Assembly: GCA_024291935.2 (NCBI GenBank)
Contig: CM044306.1
Location: 5,652,501-5,716,500 of the forward strand
Length of the DNA: 64,000 bases
Direction: 5' to 3'
DNA from: Okapia johnstoni
Lineage: Eukaryota > Chordata > Mammalia > Artiodactyla > Giraffidae
The position numbers and the translations under genes are program-made. Positions within the stretch are counted from its first letter, which is position 1. Each line of letters begins with the position of its first letter. Below are positions 55,195 to 64,000 of the stretch, piece after piece. The notes beneath the pieces are model-generated. The model had not been told where the DNA came from. It worked only from the letters and a program-made list of their open reading frames with translations, and did not search any database.

Positions 55195-55265
55195 CCTGAC
55201 GCCTCCACGGCAGTGAAAACAGCACACCAATTAATACTGCAATACATTAGCCTGCCGTGTGTCAT
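55195..55265. promoter_or_regulatory. weak candidate conserved noncoding element
   Basis: 'gcacaccaattaatactgca' (homeodomain-type ATTAAT) in an A/T-rich patch within G/C-rich DNA. Confidence 0.3.
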
Positions 55266-56406
55266 TGGGGAAAGAAAGGACATGAGGAAGTGTGGGGTGG
55301 GGAGATGGGGCTCCCTCTACAGAACTGGAAGCCGGCGGGTATGGTGACCCCAGATGCAGCTTGCCCAGGCCAGCAACGGCTGAAAGTTTCTCTGGAGTTC
55401 GGAGAGGCAGCGGACAAAGGGCCGGGCGCTGCCAAGGGTGGCCGTTACCGCGCCTCCTCTCTGAGACCTGCAGGTTCAGCTCTGCAGACCTGCTTCCCTC
55501 CTCCGAGGGTGGACCCCGTCTGAGGGCACGCGGTCTGAACAGCTGGGATCACTTGTAGCACGACTGTCTTTCCTCACTTGCACTGGCCCCTCCCTGACAC
55601 CCTCCCTGCTTCCCTCCACCCTCGCCTTTCCAAGCCCACCACCCTCACCTCCCATCCCACAGCCACTCCCCAGCTCTTGTTCTGGGCCTCTCTTGTGCGT
55701 GGTTAAACATCAGGGCAGATTCACCAGGGCCCCCTGGTGTGGCCAGTGTCCTGCAGGAGTCCAGCAGGACTGCCCCCCTAAATACATTCAGAGTTCCTAA
55801 ACAAGGCAGAGAGCTGCATGATCAGAACCTCCCACCTTCGCACACGTGGCCTCCATTGCCCCAAGCCCCCGAGTAGTGGACGCCACCAAGGGAGCAGCCT
55901 GGGAGGTCTGGCCACCATCCCGAAGGCCAAGCCCATTACTCAGGACCCCTCTGTCTGCTTCTCAGCTAGAGAAACCCGCAACACCCTAGATGTCCCCAGA
56001 CTAGCCTCCATGTCCCTAGGGTCCCCATTTCTGCCCACACAGCCCTGGCTAGAAATGTGGCAAACCATCAGACCTTCCCCAGGTGACTCCCTGGGCCCAG
56101 GTGTGCCCTGGCCGTCTCCCAGGGACTCCAAAGCCAAGCCTAAGACTGAGGTGAGGATCGTAATGCACGAGTGGTGTACCCCCACTGATGCCTCACAGCC
56201 ACTCTGCCCACGGGAGCATCCCCATCTGGCAGCGAGATAACTAACACTCAGAGCAGTCACTCATCCACGTCTGCATTCTCCGCAAGCCTTGGGAGAGAGA
56301 AAACCCCGTGTGTCAAATGCTCTTACAAATCTGTTATGGGGTCAGGGGGGGAATGCATCGGCCCCACATCCATGAGTAATTAGTCCAGATGCGTTTACCA
56401 GATTAG
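55266..56406. other. single-copy G/C-rich sequence
   Basis: Nothing recognised. The 140-codon plus frame (55818-56240) overlaps a 106-codon minus frame and is unsupported. Confidence 0.45.
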
Positions 56407-56612
56407 GGCTTCCCAGGTGGTGCTAGTGGTAAAGAACCTGCCTGCCAATGCAGGAGACAAAAGAAACGTGGGTTCGAACCCTGGGTCGGGAAGATCCCCT
56501 GGAGGAGGACATGGCAACTCACTCCAGGATTCTTGCCTGGAAAATCCCATGGACAGAGGAGCCCAGCGAGCTACAGTCCATGAGGTTGCAAAGAGTTGGA
56601 CATGAATGGAGA
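56407..56612 (+). mobile_element. Bov-tA SINE
   Basis: GGCTTCCCAGGTGGTGCTAG to 'gagttggacatgaatggag'. Confidence 0.95.
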
Positions 56613-57084
56613 GATTTATCACAGATACATTGCCCATATTATACACGTATAAACAGGAGGGAACAGACAGGACCCCAACAAATACACAGGGAGGGCAGGA
56701 AAGCAATGGAAAAGGACCGAACTGTGGGAGACAGTCTGGGAGGCTGGCGGACAGAGACCAGCCAGCTGAAAATTTATTCTGATGCCATTTCAAGTGCCAC
56801 TTACAGCTTCCAAAGCACTTTCATATAATTCATCCTGATCTGTGCTGACAACAACTGCCCTAGATGGAGAGTTATCTCACTAAGGACCTGGGTTGGGGAG
56901 TCGGGGGGGGGGGGGGGGCTTGGCACACAGATCAGAACTGGGGGTGCTCAGAGCATACCCCCTCTCCTAGTGGAGGGGAGTGAGGGGGCAGAGACCAAAG
57001 TCACAGGTGGGGTGGGGGTGATACAGAACCCACACAGTGTATGCAGCGCCGGGGAGAGTTGTCACAAACAAGCTTTGCTCTCAG
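56613..57084. other. single-copy sequence with a 16-G run
   Basis: 56903-56918 is an uninterrupted run of about 16 G. Nothing else is recognised. Confidence 0.5.
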
Positions 57085-57240
57085 TCCACTGGGGCCCCGT
57101 GTCTCACACTGGAATGTGTACCGGAAGACCCTGGGGATGTTGTTAGAATGCAGATTCTGGTTCGGCGGGTGTGGAGTGGGGACGGAGGGTCTGCATGTCT
57201 GATGAGCGGTCAGGTGATGCTGAGGGTCCTAACCTGTGAT
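57085..57240 (+). repeat. MER5-like hAT-Charlie fossil
   Basis: 'gttgttagaatgcagattct', 'ggttcggcgggtgtggagtg' and 'caggtgatgctgagggtcc' follow the MER5A pattern. Confidence 0.65.
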
Positions 57241-57284
57241 TACCTGTCGAGGAGTAAAGCTTCGGAGGTTGTTCTCATTTTGAG

Positions 57285-57508
57285 ATGGCTTCCCCAGTGG
57301 CTCAGCAGTAAAGAATCTGCCTTCAATGCAGGAACCACAGGAGACGCAGGTTCAATCCCTGGGTCAGAAAGATCCCCTGGAGGAGAGCATGGCAACCCAC
57401 TCCAGTATTCTTGCCTGGAGAACCCCATGGACAGAGGAGCCTGATGGACTACAGTCCACGGGGTCACAGAGTCGGACACGACTGAGGCGACTTAGCATGC
57501 ATGCACAC
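57285..57508 (+). mobile_element. Bov-tA SINE
   Basis: GGCTTCCCCAGTGGCTCAGC to 'ggcgacttagcatgcatgca'. Confidence 0.95.
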
Positions 57509-57764
57509 CGCCCGTCTTCAGAAGGTTAGCCTGCCGGGGTGAGCAGACCAGAGCTGCTGCAGCTCCTCAAGTCCCCTCCTGGGCTCTCAGAAGGTGCTGC
57601 AGATCCCTGAGGCCCATCTGGCCTCTGATGGGGACTAAAACCCCAACCCCCTAACTAGGATGCCCACGTGTGATCAGCCCTTGCCATGCTTGGCACTGCA
57701 GTTGCTGGCGCCAGAGCAGCTCACAGGGTACCGGAGGGACCGAGGAAAGTAATATCCTCACAGC
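57509..57764. other. single-copy sequence
   Basis: Nothing recognised. Confidence 0.35.
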
Positions 57765-57910
57765 CCGAGGGGTGTAAATAATGAAAGTCGGATCCATAAG
57801 TAATTACTTTTTAATTAATTAGGAATATGAATAGCAAAGACCCAGCGACTCCGGGCGGAGTGGTGTTAACTGTAATAGCCTTGGTCCTTTCCCTGCTGAA
57901 ATTGATTTCC
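57765..57910. promoter_or_regulatory. candidate conserved noncoding element
   Basis: Three TAATTA cores (57801-57806, 57812-57817, 57816-57821) in single-copy DNA, followed by 'gtaatagccttggtcctttcc'. The clustering suggests a homeodomain-bound enhancer; inferred only. Confidence 0.45.
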
Positions 57911-58944
57911 AGGGAGAGGGGGCAAAGGGGAGGGGACACCCTGGGTCTGGGGGACAGAGGAGGGCCAGGCGAGGAGGGAGGGACAGGCTCCTCCCAGGAC
58001 CGAAGGCCCAGGAATCCTCTCCACTCTGTTGGAAGGTCTCCTCCCGGGAGGAGGAGCCTGGAGCAAAAAGGGCTGCACTCCTCACTTCCAGATTCACCTA
58101 ATTAATCTTCACACTCTTGAGGGGAGAGGTGCCTGTGGTCCTTCCTCTCCGCTCAGCAGCAGGGGACACCCGGGGGCGGGAGAAGGGGGTGATGCTCAGT
58201 CCCAGAATGCTCAGCGGCAGGAGACATCCTTCCCGAAGGCAGGGCCCAGGCCCGGGGAACAGTCCGCACGTGGGAAAGAGCAAGGCCAGGTGACCGTCCT
58301 ACAAGGCAGGTCCATGCCTAGGAGGGCAGAGGGGTCCAGACAGGCCGTGCCATCCTACACTTTTCTGTCACCCGGTGCCAGGAGCATGGTAGACCTCCGG
58401 GCCCCCTGCCCACTGCCTGTCACCTGAACCAGAGAAGAGGGCCGTTCCAGATCTCCAGCACCACCTCCTGCCTCCCCCTCCCCACCCACCCCTGCCCTCT
58501 ACTGCTGTTAAGAATTCCATCATTCAAAGATGCCTGACATTTAAGCATCCCAGCTTCTAGTCTGGAAAGGGGCAGCAAGGGATCATCTCAACATGAACAG
58601 GGACTGGCATCTACGTCAGTCCTCTCCCCTCCCACACTGCTCACACCCTCCTCCCCAGACCCCTTGGCCTCTGAGCACAGTGGGGGGTGGGCTCCCCTTC
58701 CGTGAGGTTCCACCAGGGTGAGCGAGCTGGGGAGGGAGGGAAGAAGATGGGAGAATGAGAGGTAAAGATTTTCTTAAGCCCTTGAAGAAGGCCCAGGGCT
58801 AGAGTGAAGCAAGCCTCCAGCTCGAAATTTAAGGGGGCACTCAAAAACCTCAGTCCATCTCCCAGGCCTGACTCCCTGAGAGATAAGCTTGCTGAGGACC
58901 TCGTTATCAGATTCATGGAGCATCGAGCATCTTTGCTAAAAGAT
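57911..58944. other. single-copy sequence
   Basis: CACCTAATTAATC near 58097 is another TAATTA site. The frames at 57819-58427 are unsupported. Confidence 0.45.
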
Positions 58945-58953
58945 GAGTGATCT

Positions 58954-59060
58954 TGGGAACTCCCTGGTGGGCCAGTGGTTAGGACATGACACTTTCACTG
59001 CAAAGGGCCTGGCTGCAACTCCTGATGGGGGAACTAAGATCCCACCAAAAAAAAAAAAGA
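58954..59060 (+). mobile_element. CHR-type tRNA-Glu SINE
   Basis: AACTCCCTGGTGGGCCAGTG head and an oligo-A end. GAGTGATCT (58945-58953) / GAGTGCTCT (59061-59069) is the probable target-site duplication. Confidence 0.92.
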
Positions 59061-59069
59061 GAGTGCTCT

Positions 59070-59473
59070 CACAGGCATGAGTGGTAACTAAGTTTTAAGC
59101 ATCTTCGAGGCAGGAAAGAAAACCAGATGGGACAAGATAAAGTCACAAAGAGAAAAGGAAAGAGAGAGAGCATTTTTTAGGACCTTCCCTTCGGGGCCGT
59201 GTTCTTTGCACACCTTGGAGGAAAGCCTCTGCGTCCTCATTTACAGGTGCTGAAACAAGGAGAATTGGACTCCCCACCTGTGTAGAATGGGCCTGACCTG
59301 AAAACCCACAATGAACAAAACACAGAAACGTTAAATCCAGGCCTCACTCTCCTGTCCCTCATCCCAGCCCTACTGGATCCTGTTCTTATTTGAAATGTGG
59401 ATGATTTTTTCATCATGAATATTCTGCATTAATTTTTATTGTTTTAAATATCGTGTTAAAATATTATGCATCT
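59070..59473. other. single-copy sequence
   Basis: Nothing recognised. Confidence 0.4.
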
Positions 59474-59584
59474 TGGGACTTCCCTGGCTGTCCAGTGGTT
59501 AAGAATCCACACTTCCACTGCAGCAGGGGATGGTATGATCTCTGGTTGGAGATCTAAGACTCCATATTCCATGCAGGGTGGTCA
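59474..59584 (+). mobile_element. CHR-type tRNA-Glu SINE
   Basis: GGACTTCCCTGGCTGTCCAG head to 'ctaagactccatattccatg'. It lacks the long tail. Confidence 0.9.
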
Positions 59585-59616
59585 ATAGATATAGATATAG
59601 ACATAGACATAGATAC
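59585..59616. repeat. (TAGATA/TAGACA)n short tandem
   Basis: About five imperfect hexamer units lie between two SINEs. Confidence 0.9.
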
Positions 59617-59850
59617 AGGGCTTCCCAGGTGGCGCTAGTGGTAAAGAACCCACCCGCCAAGACAGGAGACAGAAGAGCTGTGGGTTCGATCCCTGGGTCG
59701 GGAAGATCCCCTGGAGAAGGAAATGGCAACCCACTCCAGTATTCTTGCGTGGAGAATCCCACAGACAGAGGAGCCTGGCGGGCTACAGCCCACGGGGTTG
59801 CAAAGAGTCAGACACCCCCCGAAGCGACTTAGCACGCATGCACACAGGTA
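59617..59850 (+). mobile_element. Bov-tA SINE
   Basis: GGGCTTCCCAGGTGGCGCTA to 'gaagcgacttagcacgcatg', with a 'cccccc' run near the end. Confidence 0.96.
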
Positions 59851-59900
59851 TAGATATATCATCTATCTTGATAACCGAGTTTTGACCTCCCCCCCTTAAA

Positions 59901-60087
59901 GTGAAGTGAAAGTTGCTTAGTTGTGTCCGACTCTTTACGACCCCATGGACTATACACTCCATGGAATTCTCCAGGCCAGAATACTGGAGTGGGTAGCCTT
60001 TCCCTTCTCCAGGGGATCTTCCCAACCCAGGGATCGAGCCCGGGTCTCCTGCATTGCAGGTGGATTCTTTGCCAGCGGAGCCACCAG
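59901..60087 (-). mobile_element. Bov-tA SINE
   Basis: 'gtgaagtgaaagttgcttag', the 'gccagaatactggagtgggt' core and 'gccagcggagccaccag'. It is bounded by an exact 12-bp duplication CCCCCCCTTAAA (59889-59900 and 60088-60099). Confidence 0.96.
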
Positions 60088-60099
60088 CCCCCCCTTAAA

Positions 60100-60524
60100 T
60101 CTAGCACCAAAAGGTGCTGCCTCATCTCTCTCTCCCTACTCTTGGTCCTACTTGGAAGCCATATGTGTGAGTGAACAAAACCCATTGATTTTGGAACCAG
60201 TCGCAAAACCAAGTCTAGCTTTGCCAGAACTCCCAGCCAAGTTTCCATTTCCTCCTCCTTAGAAATGGGCAACTAGTGCCTCCGCAGAGAGCGGGAGGGA
60301 CCAGTAACCGTGTCACTGTGTCTCTGCTAGCATGGAGTCCAGCATGTGGCAAAGGCCCAGGAAGTGGCCACTCCCTACCTACCCCAGACCCTGCACTGCA
60401 AAGGAACTGGGAGCCGTGGACCCCCAGAGCCCACCAACACTAGCAGGGGGCCACCAACCTTTTAAAACTCCCTGCTGGGCATTTCTTTGACAAGTTGAGA
60501 TATGAACCACAGATTCAGGGTGAG
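60100..60524. other. single-copy sequence
   Basis: Nothing recognised. Confidence 0.4.
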
Positions 60525-60680
60525 AAGGGAAAACTGATAATTGCAACAATGTCGAACCAATTTGTTTGTGTTAATTGGAGCCAGTTAAAGTCTTCTCTTC
60601 ATCATTTACCCCAGGTCAGGCTGTCTTAGAGGAGCTGATTTCTGGCCAGATGGTAAGTAATGCCTTTATCTATCCTCACG
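60525..60680. promoter_or_regulatory. candidate conserved noncoding element
   Basis: 'aactgataattgcaacaatg' (SOX-like ACAATG), 'gttaattggagccag' and 'agatggtaagtaatgcc' in single-copy DNA. The function is inferred. Confidence 0.4.
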
Positions 60681-60849
60681 AGGTGGAGGGAGACAGAGGA
60701 ATTTCAGAGGCATTCCAAAATGATAAACAGATGGACAAAGGGCAAGGGAGGACAGGACAAGTGGAAATGGGTGACCAGGACCGTCTGACCACCCAGCCCC
60801 TGTGAGGGGCACGTGGTCATGCGGGAAGGAAGGCCTCCGCTAGCTAGAC
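60681..60849. other. single-copy sequence
   Basis: Nothing recognised. Confidence 0.35.
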
Positions 60850-61075
60850 TGGCTACTCAGCGTGTGGTCCACTGTCCAGCTGTAGAGGCATCACCTGGGA
60901 TCTCCTGAGAAAAAAATACACCCCACCTCCAACCTGCTGAGTCAAAAATCTGCATTTTAACAAGATCCCTGGCGGAGGTGGGGGGGATTTGTATTAATAT
61001 ATACGGTACAGTTTGATAAGATCCCTGGGTTGGCGGGGATTTGTATTAATATATATGGTACAGTTTGACAGTCTA
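60850..61075 (+). repeat. MER5A-like fossil with 56-bp tandem duplication
   Basis: 'ggcatcacctgggatctcct' and 'aaaatctgcattttaacaag' identify MER5A. A unit from AAGATCCCTGGCGGAGGTGG to 'ggtacagtttgat' (60962-61017) is repeated, slightly diverged, at 61018-61070. Confidence 0.75.
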
Positions 61076-61461
61076 AACAACCCCGAGCTCCATCTACCCT
61101 GGATCTGTCTGCCCAGGCACAAAATAGAGGTTCTCATAGTCTGGAGTCTTCTCTGAGTCACCCCATCCACTCTGAGGCCCCTGACCATTCACTGAGAAAG
61201 CATCTATAATCTCCAATCCCACTCCATCAGCCCCCACATCAATTCTCCACCTGCTCCGCCCAACTAGAACCCCAGAAGCTGTCCTCAGGTATCCGCTGGC
61301 TGCAGCCAAGAGGAGCCCTGGCTGGAGATGGGAGACAGGAAGAGAGCAAGTAGGCATGCTTCTCCCCAGCTCTCCACCTGCAGGGCTGAAGCTTCACAAT
61401 AGCCACGTCTGTCAGGCACCCTCTCCCAAAGTGAAGCTTTTGCTGGCCTCTGTTAAGGACA
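61076..61461. other. single-copy sequence
   Basis: Nothing recognised. Confidence 0.4.
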
Positions 61462-61785
61462 GCAAGGAGATCAAACCAGTCCATCCTAAGGGAAATCAGC
61501 CCTGAAAATTCCCTGGAAGGACTGATGCTGAAGCTCCAATCCTTTGGCCACCTGATGCGAAAACCTGGTCTTTTTAATTCCTGATGCTGGGAAAGATTGA
61601 GGGCAGGAGGAGAAGGGGGTGACAGAGCCTGAGATGGTTGGATGGCATCACCAACTCAATGGACATGAGGTTGAGCAAACTCAGGGAGATAGTGGAGGAC
61701 AGGGAAGCCTGGCGTGCTGCAGTCCAGGGGGTCGCAAAGAGTCGGGCACAGCTTAGCAACTGAACAAAAAAACAACAAATACACA
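61462..61785 (+). mobile_element. BovB (RTE) LINE 3' end
   Basis: 'gagatcaaaccagtccatcc', 'ggaaggactgatgctgaagc' and 'gtcgcaaagagtcgggcaca', with an ACAACAA-type end. A piece around 61560-61580 departs from the usual sequence. Confidence 0.93.
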
Positions 61786-62014
61786 TACAAAGGAACTGGG
61801 GGAATTAAATAGTATTTTGCACGGGGAAGCAGGAGTCAGGGCAAGAGGTACATTATGGGAATGGGTCTGGTCCTCTCCCATCCCCTGAGGAATAGGGGTT
61901 GTCACCCTCCCCTTTGCCATGCCCACCATCTGCTCCTGAACTTGATGGTGCAGATCGGGAGCCAGGAATGTGCTGAGCAGGCTGCCTGGAGCTTGCAGGC
62001 CTATGATGATCAGA
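61786..62014. other. single-copy sequence
   Basis: Nothing recognised. Confidence 0.35.
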
Positions 62015-62185
62015 TTTAACAATTATTAGTGATCTGTGCATTTTCTGCAGCAGATGAAATAATTGTATAGGAGGGCTGGTGGAAGGAAGAAAGCCATAAA
62101 TGCCTTTTCCTTTCAGCATTAAACCAGTAAAGCTATACAGCTTGCCACAATTAATCAGCACTCCGTCTTATTAGCACCTTCATCA
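62015..62185. promoter_or_regulatory. candidate conserved noncoding element
   Basis: 'taacaattattagtgatctg', 'gatgaaataattgtatagga' and 'gccacaattaatcagcactc' place three ATTA/TAATT sites in about 140 bp of single-copy DNA. The function is inferred. Confidence 0.45.
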
Positions 62186-62869
62186 CTCACTCCCCCCCAC
62201 CCCCTCCCCACACAACGCAAATGGGACGTAGAACCAGCCGGTCCCCACTGCTTCGGCGGCTGATGCTCCAGCTGAAGGAGCCCCAGACGTGGGCAGAGCC
62301 AGGGAGCAGGGCGGGAGGTGGGCGGGAGTGTTGCCTGGAGATAGCTGCACCTCCAGCAGACCAGAGACTGAATCTCCTGGGCAGTGAGCCAGTGGGCGTC
62401 ACCCAGGGAATCTTGCCCAGGCAGAGAAATGCCAACTGCCAGTGAATGACCTGGGAGGAGGGTTAATGTGTTTGCACCTGCAGAAGCACACGCGCTCCAA
62501 GACTCGCTGTCAAGACCAGCTTCGTGGCTGTGTGACCAGTGCAGTCCCCCGGGGCTCCATGCTCGGAAGCACCCATCTTAAAATCCTTAATACTTTTATC
62601 TTAGAACTTGCCATTTGTCAGTGAAGTCCAATGGGACGATGGAGAGTGCTCAGGGGAGGGGCCTCCTCGGCCTCCCCACCTCCCCAGGGGTGATCCTCTG
62701 TTGTCCACTCTCTCGTCCCCTCCCATCCCTGGAGGGAACCTGGGTGGCCGGGGCCAGGGCCCATGTGTGCACCCCATGCTCCAAACTGTGGGGTCGAGCC
62801 CCGAGCAAGTGTCAGTACTCACCCTGCAAGTATTTCCACACCAAGGGAGTGCAACACTATAGATCAGTT
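62186..62869. other. single-copy sequence
   Basis: Nothing recognised. C-rich and G-rich runs lie near 62190-62210. Confidence 0.4.
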
Positions 62870-63228
62870 CAGTAGCTCAGCCGTGTCCAACTCTTTGCAA
62901 CCCCATGGACTGCAGCACGCCAGGCCTCCTTGTCCATCACCAGCTCCCGGAGTTTATCCAAACTCATGTCCATTGAGTTGGTGATGCCATCCAACCATCT
63001 CATCCTCCGTCGTCCCCTTCTCCTCCCGCCTTCAATCTTTCCCAGCACTAGGGTCTTTTCAAATGAGTCAGCTCTTCTCATCAGGTGGCCAAAGTATTGG
63101 AGTTTCAGCTTCAGCATCAGTCCTTCCATCGAATATTCAGGACTGATTTCCTTTAGGATGGACTGGTTGGATCTCCTTGCAGTCCAAGGGACTCTCAAGA
63201 GTCTTCTCCAGCACCACAGTTCGAACAA
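62870..63228 (-). mobile_element. BovB (RTE) LINE 3' end
   Basis: 'cagttcagtagctcagccgt' to 'ttctccagcaccacagttcg'. The minus strand encodes a degenerate ORF2 C-terminus (62869-63231, '[20 protein letters not shown]'). Confidence 0.95.
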
Positions 63229-63294
63229 CAAAAAATATTCTTATAGGAAGGAAAAGCTTTTCTTCTGCTTTTAGAGCAAGGAGCCCTGCATTTT

Positions 63295-63587
63295 TATCTT
63301 CTTTTTATTTTATTCATCTATTATTTTGGCTGTGCTGGGTCTTCGTTGCTACTCTCTAGTTGCGGTGCACAGGCTTCTCGTCACGGTGGCTTCTCCAGTT
63401 GCTGAGCGTGGGCTCTAGGGCCTGTGGGCTGAAGTAGTTGTGGCTCCTGGGCTTTAAAGCACAGGCTCAATAGTTACGGCACATGGGCTTAGTTCCTCCT
63501 TGGCATGTGGGATCTTCCCAGACCAGGGATCAAACTCCAATCTCTTGCATTGGCAGGTGGATTCTTAACCACTGAGCCGCTGGGAAG
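63295..63587 (-). mobile_element. CHR-type tRNA-Glu SINE, full length
   Basis: A T-rich tail, 'ggctgtgctgggtcttcgtt', repeated body units and 'ttaaccactgagccgctggg'. An exact 11-bp duplication CCCTGCATTTT (63284-63294 and 63588-63598) bounds it. Confidence 0.96.
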
Positions 63588-63598
63588 CCCTGCATTTT

Positions 63599-64000
63599 GA
63601 CTTTGAGCTAGGCTCTACAAATTATGTAGCAGGCCTTGCCTGCTGCTTCTGGAGCAGGACTGAGGGAGTTTCAGAGGGCTCCCTCAGTCGTCTGGGAAGT
63701 TGTGACTAAGATCCTTTGAAGGGCACATTGAGACCTGGCTGTGTGCAAGGCTCTGGATGGTTCCATCAGGGTGAAAGATGGAAGTCACAGATTCCTCAAA
63801 AAATCTGCAATCCTGGGCTCATTTACCCCTTCTGAGCAACTGACCACCCATCCCAGGAAATCCAAACCTACTTGTAAAATTTAAAAATACAAATGCAAAG
63901 AGATCCTCGTGCCAGTGTTTAAAACCCTGAGCCCTGGCTGGAATTTCCTTAGCTGAGGAGATGGAGGCGAGAATGACAGACCAGAGGCTGTTTAGGAGAA
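63599..64000. other. single-copy sequence
   Basis: Nothing recognised with confidence. 'gacctggctgtgtgcaaggc' near 63733 faintly resembles an L2/MIR end. Confidence 0.4.

Overview
This window is nuclear DNA from a ruminant, almost certainly a bovid. The evidence is its repeat content. It carries many Bov-tA and CHR SINEs (tRNA-Glu-derived), several 3' ends of the BovB RTE LINE with the TTCAGT-repeat tail, artiodactyl L1 3' ends and two ERV solo LTRs of ruminant type. Older MIR, L2 and hAT-Charlie/MER5 fossils shared by placental mammals lie between them. I cannot tell cattle from sheep or goat by eye. There is no operon, plasmid, phage or CRISPR content.

I found no convincing functional protein-coding gene and no functional RNA gene. 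The many short open frames are repeat-derived, microsatellite-derived or unsupported. Two segments have real coding character. One is a BovB reverse-transcriptase remnant (19448-20763, minus strand), which has an in-frame stop and a frameshift. The other is an unidentified 153-codon open frame (46396-46857, minus strand) that ends in a stop followed closely by AATAAA. A decayed relative of that frame lies about 1.3 kb away at 47752-47900.

Layout. 1-9 kb is mostly single copy with scattered SINEs and a BovB tail. 9-12.5 kb holds an old repeat, an A/T-rich conserved-looking block, a CpG-rich stretch (11.15-11.83 kb) and a (CA)55 microsatellite. 12.5-18.6 kb is single copy with MIR and old repeats. 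19.2-23.4 kb is a repeat nest: Bov-tA split by antisense BovB, two solo LTRs in opposite orientation, and another BovB tail. 23.4-34.6 kb mixes L1, hAT and L2 fossils with SINEs. 35-45 kb is mostly single copy with a three-unit SINE array at 41.6-42.2 kb. 45.3-47.9 kb is the second repeat nest: two L1 3' ends in opposite orientation, the unknown open frame, a 91-bp minisatellite and a BovB tail. 48-64 kb is single copy with SINEs, MER5-type fossils and a BovB inverted pair.

Over a dozen A/T-rich, non-repetitive islands recur between the repeats. Many carry TAATTA homeodomain cores. My inference is that the window is intergenic or intronic sequence in the regulatory neighbourhood of a developmental gene; cross-species alignment would decide this. 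Repeat boundaries marked by target-site duplications (TSDs) are good to a few bases. Other boundaries are approximate.
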